Of a stretch of 64,000 nt of DNA, positions 26,916 to 39,596 are shown piece by piece. Under the pieces are notes generated by a model. The model made no database searches. It had not been told where the DNA came from and was given only the letters and a program-made list of their open reading frames with translations. A program made the translations under genes and the position numbers. Positions within the stretch are counted from its first letter, which is position 1, and every line of letters begins with the position of its first letter. This DNA comes from Brachypodius melanocephalos (taxonomy: Eukaryota > Chordata > Aves > Passeriformes > Pycnonotidae), in assembly GCA_013398615.1 (NCBI GenBank), contig VZSR01000028.1, positions 1,483,940 through 1,547,939 of the forward strand. The letters are read 5' to 3'.

Positions 26916-29900
26916 CACAAGATGAGACCTTTGCTAAGTATTTTCAAATATCACAGTCAAGAAAAAAAAAACCCCAAAAAACAAACCCAGCTCTTTTTTT
27001 TGAGGATCCTGGGTTCAATGTGTGTAAAACTGCTGTGTGCAGGTACTTTTACCAGTTATCTGAGCTGGTGCCCTGTTTTGGATGTAGGAACTGAGAAGAG
27101 GGATATACTGCTTGCAAACAGCTGAGCTCTTTGTTTTGAAGAAGTTGCACAACTGGGCCCGTTTGCCTTTCTGGCTCTCAAGTGAGCAGACTGTGATTAG
27201 GAAAGGCTGCTGCTCAATTCCCTCTTACAGCAGAGGGTACTGCATGAACTGCTACAGCTCCAGTGCCCTGTGTTGTTTGAGTGTTCTTGGATGGTCAGGA
27301 GTTTGGACTGGATTCCAGTTAGAAACAGCTGGAGTCTGCTATGTTGCACACAAAGCAGATTGAAAAACTTTCCTGGATGGAGGGAGAGGAGGCTGAGCTG
27401 TCACCTAAATACTGGCTACAGAAGCTTTCAAAGCAGATTGAAGGTGGCTGCTGTGCCTGTCTGCCTGTAAAGCAGATGAATAATGCTCAGGAGAGGCTGC
27501 TCTGCATCCCACCAGTGCCATTCCCAGCTCACTGTGAGCTCCTGGATGTCTCCAAAGGCTGTGCACTAACACCTGAGTGTAAGCAGCTGGGGGAAGGGTA
27601 GTGGTACTATCTCTAGCTGTGCTATTCTCATGGAACAGTCTGATTACAGCTTGAGAAATGGAATGTTCACTTGTCTATTTTAATTGCATTTTTAGAGGAA
27701 AAGGCTAATTAATTAAAGCAGTGAGCTCAAATAAATTTTTAACTAAAGTTCACTGGATGAAGCTGTGTAACAACTTCTAACTGAAGTCTGTGCTCGTTTT
27801 TGTGCGTGCTGTAGAAAATTCTACAATTCAAGCTGCATGAGAATTTTTAGAGTAAAATCCATTGTGTTAATGGATCGTATCTGTTTTTTTCTATATTCTA
27901 AAATAGAAAAATATTTTTCCATATTTAATTATGCACAGGAATTTCTCGTAACTAAAAATCTTGAGACAAGACTTATTATTGACATAATTTGTATGTATTT
28001 GTCTGTCTTTTTTGGTGAGCATGAGACAGGGAATAGCTTGTAGCTCAAGGTTAGGCGGTTAAAAGTTTTGCCACTTCATTTATTGCATATTTTTCAATTG
28101 CACTATTACCACATTTTAGCATGTTTCAGAAAGTAGAGATTGTTCTCCAAGTACCTCTGAGCACTATTAAAAAAAAAAAGTTTTGTCTTGCATACTGTTG
28201 TTATGTAAGTTGAGGGTTGGAGAGAGGAATACTTGAACCTCACACAATTTTATGTAAGGCAGTTGAGTGCTCAAGCTCCTGAGTTCATCAGTGAGCTACC
28301 ACATAGTTAATGTCCTAGTATTTATGAAATCTCACTGCAGAGCACAAAGGACATGGAATATAATGTGGAAAGAACAGTCAGGGTTCTATTTGGTTTTCAG
28401 TGCAATACTAACATATATTTGAAGTTTAAATGGTGTTTGCTTCTTAAAAGAAGAGATCATAAATGTAGTGGGTTTGTCTCATCAGTTCTGTTTCAGATTG
28501 GTTTATTTTACCAATAAGGGTGAGTGAAAGATTTTCTACCTGTTAATCCTGTAACTTAGTTTGTACTCTGAAATGTAATTGTTTTCTCTTCTGGATTTTA
28601 TATCATGGTTTACAATTCTTTGGAGTTAATTTTTGCCTTTGTCTTTCATGTACAAGTCCCCGGTCCTTAAATTATGTGGCTGTTTCCATTAGAGGCAAAT
28701 TGAAAAGTAAATGAAGAAATAGAAGGACAATTTGGTTGCATCAATATCATTGATGCATGAACCACAGTAGTCTGGCTTCCTGTCTGATTATTGAATTGAC
28801 TCCCACTTGCTAGCAGAAATAAATAATATTAATTTATAAAGCTGTTATTATTTTGGGAGCAAGGATGTGATTGAATGCACACGTAGGAAGAAAGTGTTGC
28901 TTTCCATGGTAGAGCTGTGCTTCAAGAGCTTCAAGATCTATCATGTACTTACATTTCCAAGTCTTTTTCCAGAACAGTTTTAGGAAGGAAATGCAGGGAA
29001 TTCATTGTTATATGAGTTGTCAGATTGTAGAACAATTTTGCCCGTTAATTTCTGTTGGATGTTTAATATTTTAAGAAATCAGGTCCATAGTTTTATGTAG
29101 AAACAATGTCTGGCTAATGATCTGCTTGTGAAATGCTTGGTGCTTAATAAGCACGTGAAACTAAACACTGCTCTTGTCAGACGTGAGAGAATTGCCACTG
29201 GCTTAGAACAGACACATGAGATACTGCCTTAAAACATTTCTGTCTTCTATAAATTGTATATGTGACCTAGTTGGGTTAATTGTATATTATACCAAATCCT
29301 AAACCCCTTCCTGTTTAGATAGAGATGGCAATAATTTTACATTTTGGTATTTTTATTGTATGATTACTTCTTTGAGGGTGTTTTTCTGTTTGTTATTTGA
29401 GAATACTGATCAGCTTGACTGTCTGAAATCATAGATTTCCCATGATGTAGTTGGTTACCCTTTACTTTTCGCTTTATCATCTGTAACTCTGAAAGTGAGC
29501 TGGAATAAAAACAATCTTATATTTGACTCAAAACCTAAAATAACCTTATGTTTTACATTGCTTTCATATACTTGCAAAATTTTAGAAAAAAAAAGTTTAA
29601 TTTACTTGATATCAAATTACTTTCTTAGCATATATCTCCTTAAAACAGTTCAGGTAATTACTCAGCTATTTGTTTTCTTTTCCCTGAAATAAACACTGCT
29701 CTGCTTTTAAAGCTAGCTCTGTTCTCAAACAGGTGCAATTGTGGGTTCTTGTATTTAATTTAAGAAAAATGCAGGAATACTTCAAGTGTTTGAGGACACA
29801 GTATCTTGTGTGTCCATAACATGAGGTGAGGTGCAGACAGATTGAAGTGCCTCCCTCCCTGCCCCACATCACTGGATTATCAGGTGCTGTTGCTGACAGT

Positions 29901-32900
29901 GTCTTTAATAGTGAAAAAGCAAAAATCCCAATTTGACAGAACCTGTGCTCGGGCAAAGAAAACATTTCATGCTACAATACAGATGGTGTAAAGCACCTGC
30001 TAAGATATATGACAAAATTTAGTCAAGCACACAGCTGTTTAATGTGTTCAGGCAGCTGTTTGAAATAGGGAAACAATTGATCCACTGATTTTGTTATTCC
30101 TGTGGATACCAGAGCATTGAGACAGTTGCTAAGATGGCAGCAGAGCTTGTCTTGTGTTACTGTTTCTTGTGAGCAGAATTTCCCAGAGTACAATAATGAT
30201 GTGACCATGACAACAGTTTGCAAAGAATGATACGGGCAACTAAATGCTGAAATAGCTGATATACATTTGAAAAATGTATTGGAGGTAAACTTCAACGTCT
30301 CTAATACCACTGCAAATTCTTCACTGCCTTTTTTTTTTGTACTGTATTTCCTGATTACAAACCTGTTTAGACAAAACCCTACAATAAGCAGTGAAATCAC
30401 AGTGTGTTGAATACTTTGTAGCTGCATGACTTCAGCCCATGGTGGGTGTAATGTAACACACATCCCAGGGAGAGGGATTATGGCCCTCATAAACCATCTT
30501 GTAATTTTCTGTGCCCATATAAGCGTGCCAGTCGTGCTCCTGTTTTCCTTTTGCACCTCCTGGTTTACCATTCTTTTCTAGTGGTTTTCCCCACATGGTA
30601 AGTCTGGGAACAGGAAGGGGGGAGTTATTTTCATTATGTCAATTTGTTTTTCCCTTTCCGTCCATATGGGCAGGAAGGAGAGAGCTCTAATTTGTTTACG
30701 GAGGATCCGTTTTATGGACAAGTCACTGGGAGCTGGAAATGCCTTCATGACTGGCTCAGTGTTTGTTGGGTTCATTTGGTAAATGATGGTCGAGTACACA
30801 CAAAATTAGTTGTGTTGGCTTTTGTCTTGCTCATCTCCTTGGCGTTAAGTAGTCAGGGTTTTGCCTGGAGGAAGGCAAAAGGCAGTGTTCAAAGATACCC
30901 ATTGCTTTTGAATACCAAAGTATGAGAAAAGTATGGTCTGAAGTAGGCATCTCCATGTTGGGGGGTTTATTGTCTGTTGTTTTATTTATTCTGTTTCCTT
31001 TATTTGGGAATTGGTTTGAAGAATCCTGAAGCTATTTTCTGAGTACAGTCTGGAAGCAGAGACAATTAGATTACTTTGTTGGCTATTACAATAAAATTAT
31101 GCTCTTAATCAATTGATACCTTTACTAGTGTAAACTAATAACTTTGTTTAAAGTTGAGATTAAGTAAAGAAATAATTCCTTGTAACAGGTATTGATAGCA
31201 GGTTAAAAAATATTCTTGTAAACTACAGGAGTTAACTGCTCCCCTTGCAAGCTTTCACTGTTGAATAGAATAGTGTCCTGATTTTCTCATTGAAAGGTTT
31301 ATTTTAGTATTTCAAACTTTGCATGACTGTTTTATAGCTAATCTCTGAGCTTTTCTCCTGTTGTATGTCCGTGTCTGCACATCTGATCAGTGTTCTAGGC
31401 AAGTGGAAGACTCAGGTGTGCAAATAATGGGTGGAATGGCTGATTACAGTCTCTCTCGTGAAATAAGCTTACAAATGGTAATTGGAGTTAAAGGTACGTG
31501 CAGGCACTTGTGCTTTCGAGCAGTCAGTTCCTTTGGTTCTGGATATTTAATGTAGTTTCTTCTCAGTGAACATTTCTGTCCCTGAAAACAGAGATTTCTG
31601 GGAATGCTTCAATCCTCAGAAGGGCTAGTTAGTACAGGATAATAAGAATAGTAGCCTAGAAGATTTTCATTTTCCATTTTTGATGCAGTTGGTGGTGTTC
31701 TGGCCACGTCTTTTTGACATTTGGGAAAGGTTACTTTGCACTCTTACGGAATTGCCTTGGAGGTGCTTCACACAGAGAATATACTCAATTAGCTTAATGT
31801 ATTCCTGTGGTTTGGGGGTTTCTGGAGTTTAAATTCTGCTTCGTGGGTTTGTTTAAAATACTTATTTTGATTTGCTCTCTGTGGTTGGGTTGCTAAGTTA
31901 GTCAGCAGAGGTGATTTCATTGGCAATGTCTTAGTTTGAAGTTTAAGGGAATTGAAGGAAAAGTTTCTTCCAGGAGTTTTTGGAAGTTTCTGCCCTGATA
32001 GGCCTGACAAGGATTAAATTGTTATCTCCAGGGCACGGATGTTGACAATTTCTGTGTAACTTCAGAGCTCAGAAAGAATTTCTTTTCTTTCTCATCCTCT
32101 TTGAAGTGGAAGCATTGTAATAGGCTTGGGGGCATTTTAAACAACATATATTTGATTAGTCCTCTTTCAAGTTGGAGTTGAGATACTACAGATATGTAGA
32201 CTGTGTTTTTAAATGCAGAGGAAACAACATTATTGTGTATTTTTTAAATTTGTGAAAACATACAATGTAAAACTATTAATCTGATAAACCAAATCGAATT
32301 GCTAATGCCTCATATATAGCATACAGGAGTAAGTAGGAAAGACTTTTTCTTGCATAAAAGCCATCCTTTTCTTCTAAATCTTGCAACATCAGTTTACTGG
32401 TTGAGTATTCTCATGTTTGTCAGTATATAGAGTGTTCTGCATTCAAGTAACAATTCTCTCCTGTAAGATTCTGGGAAAAGGAACATTTTGCAGTTGGTGC
32501 ATTTCAAAGAAATGCATTATGGAAGAACATGCTGTGTTCTGTGGTTTGAGGGAATACTGCTGATTTCCTTAAGGAAATATGGCTATATTCTCTTTCTCTG
32601 CACTGGAGGGCTCCTCTCACAGTAATGATCTCAAGTGTTGTTCTCTGCTCTTTGCCCAGGTGTTGTGAGGATGACACTGTACTTGAGAGATTTTTCTTCT
32701 CTGTGGCATCCAGTGTAATCTTCTTTAAAAGAATTGTGATGATCAATTCAAGTCTACTTGCATTTCTAAAACAAATGGTTTCTGTTCTCAGGCAAGCTAA
32801 AGGTTTGAAGATAACTTTTCATTTCAGTCAGAGGGAAGGTCTGGAATGTTTTGACCTCGTGACTTTAGCTTGGTCTTATTTAGTTGTCCTTGATTCATGG

Positions 32901-35056
32901 AAATGAGTTTTGCTTTATCTTTGTATTGCAGCAAACGAATACAGTAATGGTTTCTGTAAAGATGTATTTAAAATTTCCATGTGTTTTTCTGTCTTTGAGC
33001 TGCCTGTTTACAAAACAAGCCAGTATTTCCTTCCTTTCACTGTCCTCAGGAATTTAGTGCTAGGGTAGGTAATAAATTTATGTGCATAGATACCAAAGTA
33101 TCTCTTCTCTTTTTAATAGCCCTTCTGTCTCTGATTTCCCCAAAGATTGTTCCTCATCAATGATTCTCCCTGTCTCTATCCCCTTTGCACTTGGTTGAAT
33201 ATGCCTTACTTTGGAGTAAGAGGGGTATCTTCATGAAAATATGTTAACTAGAAAGAAAAATATTTTTCCATCCCAAGTTAGACACTTTTCTTCAGTAGCT
33301 CTCTAGCTGGGATGTTGATTTCCAGCCTTTTATTGCCATAGGGAAGGTAATGAATGGGACTTAAAATGATGGAATAAATTCCATTGTAAAAGTCAATGGT
33401 GCTTTTTGACACACATTGTTTGATGTTAATGCTTCTACTCAGATTTTGTCTGTTTTATGGATTTTGTGATGTTGGTGGTTTTGTTGGTGTTTTTGTATTG
33501 TGATGCATGGCTGGTTTTAAGGTAGTATTTTTTAAAAAGACCAACCCACTTAGCTAAGTATTTGCAGCTGAAGGTTTTGAAAGGCTGTGGTATGATACAC
33601 ATCCTTCTGTCAGAACCCTCTGGTGTTGAGTAAGGCAGGGGAGAGTGTGTCTGTTTATAATTCTCTGCAGTACTTGTGGTGTATTAGCTCTGAGGCAATA
33701 TGGCAAAATGTGTATTTCAGGTAAAAAATGAGCCTGCTAAGCCTGCCTGATTGATGGCTTGAAATTGTTCAAGTTAAAACAATTGGGACTTCAGCTAAAG
33801 GTCTCAAGGTACTAGATCAATAAGAAGTTATTATTCAATTTCCTCACCGTGTAAAAACCCGAGTATCAAACACAGCTGTTGTTCAACAAGTTGCAAAGCA
33901 AAACAACCCTACGCTGATTTTCTCATAAACTTTCAGCTAAACTGTAAAATTTGATGTAACACACCAAAAATTGATGAGTTATAATAGGACTAGACAAATT
34001 CACAGGACATGGCTCATCAGTCTCTTGAGATACGGTTGTCTAGATCCCACACAGATTTGGAAATATTTCAAAGGTTATTTTTTGCAAGCTGGTAGGATAC
34101 AACACTCTTAGGCTTTTTCCTTCTCTAATCTTTGTTAGATTCAGGATACTGGGTGAGGTAGACCCAGTATAGCTCCTCTTATGTTCTTATTCCTTGCAAC
34201 CTCACAGAAAGTTTCAGGTTCAGGAGGTTTCACTATCTTAAATTGAAAATTGTCAGCAACAAGATTGCAATTTAAGACTAAACCTTGTTTACCGTGACCA
34301 GAACAGAAAATAATAACATCTGCAAGAGTAAGACATCTCTTTTTATGGAAACATCAAAACAGAAAAGGTTCTTAATCTAAATTAGATATCTAAAACAGTG
34401 GTCATATTTAATTATTACAGAAATGTGTGCTAATGCTGTAATTTGTGATCATCCTTTAAAATACAATTAAAATACTAAAAAAAAAATTACCTTGCAACTC
34501 CAGTACAGCAATAAAATGCTGCCAAAGTGATATTCAAGCTGTACAGTTTAGCTGCCAAAGTTTTAAAGAAAATTAAATCATTGAACCGTGGAAAAGTGAC
34601 TGCATAAGCACCTGTAACTGATGTTAGCTGAAGTGCTAAACCAGCTTTTGGCAGCGTGGCCTCTTTTGCAGGTGCACAGAATATTTTCTTTGTGTCAGTT
34701 TATTCAACTGGTACAGTTCATTAAGTATTTCATTTGAAGTTGAGAAATGGGCTGGGAATTGAAATAGAAGAAATACTTATTTTCACCTTTCAATCTGTGA
34801 ATAAAAATAAGGCTCAAGAGTCTAAGATCTATTGGTTTTAAAATCTTATAGGATATATCGCCTTAAAATGATTTATTTAAATTCAGTAACTACAGGTAAT
34901 ATGCTGCTTAAAACCCCAATGTCTTTAATGAGATGAATACTTCTTGCTGTGTTCAGCAAGTTGGATGACTAAGACAACTTATGGTTTAGGTATATCTGGA
35001 GTTCAGTTTCATTTGACATCTGAATGCCATTGGAAGGATATTAAGCTTAAAAGAAT
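26916..35056. other. Intronic sequence; no supported gene
   Basis: About 8.1 kb. 26947-26990 is A/C-rich low complexity. 27110-27600 has three overlapping + strand open frames and a repeated AAAGCAGAT word. 30023-30799 on the - strand is an unusually long open frame with one stop. The rest is AT-rich intron with no recognisable content. Confidence 0.6.
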
Positions 35057-35120
35057 AACCAACCAAAGCAAAAACCCAAACAAAACCCTCAAACAAACAA
35101 TCAAAATCAAAGCAAAACCC
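35057..35120 (+). repeat. A/C-rich low-complexity tract
   Basis: A run made mostly of CAAA, CCAA and AACC-like words with no strict unit. Tracts like this are common in bird introns and often mark the decayed tails of insertions. Confidence 0.7.
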
Positions 35121-35538
35121 CTCTGTTTATCTGTGTGTCGGGAAATTGTAATGTAGCACAACATTAGAATTAGTATTTTTCTCCCCAAGATACTAATTGA
35201 AAAACATAAGATGTTTGAAGTAGCTGTAAATTTTAATCTTGTGTCTAAAGACATAAATTTTAGGATGTACATCAGTCAGTAGGTGGAAAAGACTGAGCTT
35301 CATGAAGCTGCTTCACTTGCATAAGAGATGGAACATGAGAAAGCCTGGCCCATACTGGAAAGCGCTGCTTCTTTTTTGTAATAGCCAATGTGTTCTCACA
35401 AAACTCCTGACCAATCTGCCCATCAAGGGAAGGAGTTGCACATTTTGCTTGAGTTTGAGTTGAAGGGGGGAAAAAAAAATTACAGCTGCCTGTTGTGAGC
35501 TGCTTGGTCCTTGCTCCAGGATTCTGCTGTAGCTCCTT

Positions 35539-35555
35539 CTCTCTCTATATATATA
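35539..35555 (+). repeat. Short (CT)4(AT)4 compound repeat
   Basis: Four CT units run directly into four AT units and a final A. It is too short to be very variable. Confidence 0.7.
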
Positions 35556-36026
35556 GGTAGTTGTTTGTTTTGTGTCTGTTCAGACCTCTTCTAGCCAAGA
35601 ATTGTCCACGCTGAAGTGCCATTTTACATTTGTGTGTGTATGTATATAGTATTTAGGTGTTGTGTTTCAAGTGACTTGAAATGTTGTGATTTAGTCAGAA
35701 GAAGCTCTGAAAAAAAATATTTGGAGGCACCGACAGGTAAGAGAATAATTTGTCTGGTCTGTCCAGGCAGGGGTAATGTAGAAGCAGGCAGCAGAGTAAT
35801 TGTCATTGGTGTGGCTTTCAGCAGCTGATAGTTTGATACACACTTGATGGACAGCTCTTTTCCCCTCATAGTCAGCATTTTTATATTCAGGAGCAGAATT
35901 TTAAATTATGGCTTTGACTGCCTAGGTGATTTGTTGTAAATCTCCTTCTGCCCACTTACAGTATTTTTTCCAAGTGTATCTTGAGTTCTGCTCTAGGATA
36001 ATTCTTCCCTGTTACCTAGAAAAACA

Positions 36027-36042
36027 AACCAACCAACCAACC
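36027..36042 (+). repeat. (AACC)4 microsatellite
   Basis: Four perfect AACC units preceded by an A-rich stretch. Confidence 0.8.
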
Positions 36043-37624
36043 TCAGAGAATGTTAGCTGTCAGTGGTGCAGTAGCACAACAATATGCCTGTGCTTGTGTT
36101 TCCTGTGTTCCTTGGTTTGTCAGCTTACCTGAAAGTCATCTGAGAGTGTTTGCATCCAAAGCATTGCTAAAATCGATTTTTAGTACATGGTTTGACTGCA
36201 TTATAGATAGCTCAGTCTTCCAGAAATTCTCGTGGGTGATAAAGTCTAGTTGTCTTCAGCATTTTTCAGCAACCCACAAGCTAAATCTCAAAGAATAAAG
36301 GGATTTCAGGCTGGAGACAGACTGTGCTTTCTGAGCAGAGAGGTGTTAGAGCAAATGAGTGAAATTAAGGAAGGATAAGAATAATATTTTTTGTGACATT
36401 GGTTGTACTGAGTGGTACTCAACTGTCTAAATGTAAATCTGATGCCAGAACTCAGTGCCTAGAAACCCTGTAGAGCTTATGGGGACACCAGCAGGGGCAG
36501 CTTGAGCTCCAAAGTTCCCCTGACCATTTTCAGGTCCTGAAATCCAGACCTTGCACTGTTTACCTGCAGTGGCACAGTATTCTTGAACACATCACTTCTG
36601 GTTTGTTAGGCCCCTCCTAACCTCAGATGCTGATTTTTGAACTGCCACAGGGCTCCAGTAAGGCAGAGCACACTCCTGGTCATGGTATGTGTTAATGTCT
36701 GTGTACAGCTTGCTGGTGAAATTTAAATAACTAGCAAAAGGAACTAAGACAATTGGGTTACATCTGGTATGGAGATGCTTCCTCTGCCATTGTATTGATG
36801 GAAGTTTTCACTTTTTAATTGTACACAAATGGCAGAAATCTCTCTTCTGGGTTTTTTTTTTCTTCCCTAATGCAACCAATTTAAATGTAAGTGTGGTTTC
36901 TACCATATGCTTGTTTCAATCATATTTGCAGTTTAAAAAAATATTTCCAAAACATAAGAGTTCAGGGAAAATACACTGTTAACCATGAGTCTGTGTAGAT
37001 ACTAATTTTTGAGGGTGATGCTAGCAAAAAGCTAGCATACTCTTTCAATCCATACTGGTTGAAAATAAGTGGTAGACTTTAAGCAAGGAAAACTGCAGGA
37101 CTTTTTCCTCAGCAGCTTTGTCTAAGAGTTTGTGTTATGAATAAGGCTGACACATCTGCTTAGAAGGTGCTGTGGTACCATAATAAAAGTACTCTGCAAA
37201 TTTTTAAAGAATGGGATGCACACCCTGAAGTGATTGAGGTTAAAGGCTGTCATTATGAGGAAAATTTCTGAACATGTGTTTCAGTTTTTGTTGTGTGTGA
37301 ACTCCTGATGCAGTGCTGCAAGATGAGGAGAACTATTTTTTTTTTTTTTAAACCGAGTTCCTAAGTTTAAAGTACAAAGTGCTACTCTGGCACAAAATAG
37401 TAGTGCTTATTAAAAAACGTGTTTCTATGATCAACTTGGTATGCGGGAAGGAGTTTCTCTCTCTCTCATCATTCAGGGAAAGATGGATTTTGTGTTTGAA
37501 CTTACATTGGCTGTTACAAATGTTCAGCACAAATATAAGAGCGTGAATAGAATAAGGTGGAGGCACAGCATGCCTAAAGGAAAGCTGTAAGGAACAAGGC
37601 AGCATTCCGTTTCCTGACAGAAGA
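36043..37624. other. Intronic sequence without recognisable genes
   Basis: About 1.6 kb of intron. It includes a small hairpin at 37018-37038, a run of 14 T at 37336-37349 and (TC)6 at 37456-37467. No coding content is recognised. Confidence 0.65.
37018..37038. repeat. Perfect inverted repeat, 8-bp arms
   Basis: ATGCTAGC and GCTAGCAT flank AAAAA. The arms are exact complements and could form a small hairpin. No function is suggested by the surroundings. Confidence 0.55.
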
Positions 37625-37684
37625 AAACGCGTGTAATTTTCTACAGCACGTCCGTAATAAACGGCATCGCTGATGGTTTTTCAG

Positions 37685-37730
37685 CACATTTTGGTCATGG
37701 CTCAGGAAGATGGGGATGAACAAATTCGAG
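37685..37730 (+). other. Short exon-like segment with splice consensus at both ends
   Basis: A 46-bp stretch lies between an acceptor-like GGTTTTTCAG and a good donor, CGAG/GTATGT. In one frame it reads through as HILVMAQEDGDEQIR with no stop. Because 46 is not a multiple of three, including it between the two PARD3B exons would shift the frame. It would therefore act as a poison or alternative terminal exon, or belong to a non-coding transcript. The pyrimidine tract is short and such pairs occur by chance, so this is a candidate only. Confidence 0.25.
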
Positions 37731-37739
37731 GTATGTATG

Positions 37740-38080
37740 GGTAGTGGACATGGTCCAGCTCCTGAGTCAGCTTGAGTCTGGGGTAGCAGATGTGGGGAGG
37801 TTTCTCTTTGGGAATGCAAGGCAGCGTGCTTGCTTTCAAGAGACCTGCCTGCAGTGCAGAGGAGGCGGGGAAAGGCTGGAAAAGGAAAGGAGCCCGTGGG
37901 AGATGCAGCGTGCAGCATGGAATGTGTTCTCATGGCGGGGAACAGCCCGAGCCACACAGGAGATGAGGGCAGATGGAGCAGTTTGTTAGCTCAGGGAGCT
38001 GCTGAGGATTGCTGTCTCATGGGAGGGAATAAGGATCTCTCCTGCAAAGGAGGGGCGGTACAGCTTCCTCTCACCCTTTC
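37740..38080. other. GC-richer patch with overlapping open frames
   Basis: Overlapping open frames on both strands (37744-37989 and 37830-38147 on +, 37574-37957 on -) coincide with higher GC, including a GGCGGGG box at about 37865. I see no recognisable protein, so I read this as composition rather than coding. Confidence 0.4.
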
Positions 38081-38147
38081 ATCCAGTTGTCCTCTTTGCT
38101 GTGGATTTTCTCCTATTAACAAGCACATTTTAGTTCACTTTGTCTAA

Positions 38148-39265
38148 TAAGAGGTTCATTTTGTGTTTTTGTGGTGTGCACATGTAAAAACAATAAGGGC
38201 CAGAGGGATTGTTTAGTGTAATTTTAGCTAAAGACTACAGCTGACTTCTTTCACAGATATGTTATGACGTGTGATGTTTCTGTACAAGAAATTATGTTAC
38301 ATGTCTGTAAATACATTTAAAAAATGAAGAAAATAGACTCTGGTTTTCTCTTCAAGTAAAAAATGATCTGTAGGACCCTAAAATTTACAACATACTGTGA
38401 GAAAAGAGAAGAGAAAGCATTGTATATAATAGCAAGAAAGTCCAGTTGTTTTTCTGCAAGTAGGGAAGCATTCCAGATGAGCACCATAAATTTCATTGCT
38501 TCATGGCAATAAGAAAAAAATTGCAGGAACAAAAAGAAAGAAAATAGCTGCAAGGCCATCTTCCCAAAGTGGAGAATGGTATTCCCTATAATCCTGCTGT
38601 TCCTGCAGACTTTGGTTTCAAAGTTTAGACAGTTGTAAAGAATCTCACAGAAGTGAGCATAGAAGGGGTTACCTGCAGATAAAAACTTGCTCACTGTGGG
38701 AAAGGGTTAAGAGCATTAGGTTCTCTGGTTGCCCCTCACCAGGTGCTGGTATTTGTTCCAGCTCTATTGACAAAGATGTGCTGAAAGTGAATGTGGTAGT
38801 CATTCCAGCTTTGTTAGCATCGAACAAGAAAACTTATAGTCAAACTTCTTTTATAGATCTAATAATTATGGCTGCCATCAGCCCCAGCCACTGTATTTGA
38901 TGTTGTAACTGACAGCTATAATCTTAATTTCACTCACTTGATGGTACATGTGGTCACAGACACCTGCAACTAGTCATTTGTTTTTCTGAGGACGTGCCTT
39001 TTTCTCCTGTGTGTCTGCAGTTTTTACCTAATTTAGGTAGCTCATGGGTAGGGGTCTATCACATCAGTGTGTAAAAAATGTTATCATTTCTTTAACTAAG
39101 TAAATGTGAAATGGTACAACCTTATCAAATTTAGTAATTTAACAGGTGAATATTACCACAGATAAGCTTCTATGCAGGTGCTGCACACTTCTCTTTAACC
39201 ACATGAAGCTTTCCCTTGTGCTAATTTCGCATCCCTGAACCTTTGAATTCAATCTTGTCTTGCAG
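38148..39265. other. Intronic sequence before the second exon
   Basis: About 1.1 kb of AT-rich intron leading into the acceptor at 39264-39265. A 125-codon open frame on the - strand (38317-38694) is rich in Phe, Leu and Ile, with no recognisable family, and is treated as chance. Confidence 0.6.
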
Positions 39266-39372
39266 GCACACCGCTGCTGGTACGGAGGAGCAGTGATCCA
39301 GCTTTGGGAGCACCTGCTGACTTCCCAAGTGCTTCTCATCCCGGTGACCACGGTCCCAAGCATGTTGTGGCA
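39266..39372 (+). CDS. PARD3B: PARD3B next coding exon, with RRSSDP motif
   Basis: This is an internal exon of 107 bp. Its first two bases complete the glycine codon split by the preceding intron (G/GC, phase 1), and the exon ends on a full codon (phase 0). It encodes GTPLLVRRSSDPALG, then a Pro/Ser/His-rich linker ending KHVVA. The acceptor is a pyrimidine-rich tract ending TTGCAG and the donor is GCA/GTAGGT. The VRRSSDP motif at 39280-39300 is shared between PARD3 and PARD3B. In PARD3 the equivalent serine (Ser144 in mammals) is a PAR-1-type kinase site that creates a 14-3-3 docking site. By homology this exon may carry the same switch, although that is inferred, not shown. The residues after it lie in the linker before the first PDZ domain, which is encoded further downstream and is not seen in this window. 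Confidence 0.95.
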
Positions 39373-39579
39373 GTAGGTGTCATGTCACTCACCTTTTTCT
39401 TAGCACCAAAACCTTTCTTACCTGTTGGTATATAGCAGTTTTATGAGCTACATTTGTATTTGGGTCTGTAACAAAATGCATCATACTTATTTTCTGTAAG
39501 GTAGAGAATTTCCTCTGGAAAAATGGTTACTTTAGATGATACAATCAATTAAAAGTGGTTCTGGGGTTTTTTTGGGGTG

Positions 39580-39596
39580 TTTTTTTTTTTTTTTTT
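39580..39596 (+). repeat. Poly(T) run of 17
   Basis: A T run about 200 bp after the second exon's donor, preceded by T/G-rich sequence. No neighbouring element is recognised. Confidence 0.85.

Larger units (their letters stand above)
26421..39265 (+). other. PARD3B: PARD3B complete phase-1 intron, 12,845 bp
   Basis: The intron begins GTACGT and ends TTGCAG. It interrupts a glycine codon after its first base. It is bounded by two exons whose joined translation matches PARD3B without a gap in frame, which fixes both boundaries. It holds a CR1 fragment close to the donor, a region of overlapping short open frames with a repeated 9-mer (27110-27600), A/C-rich tracts, and a short exon-like segment at 37685-37730. 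Confidence 0.93.
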
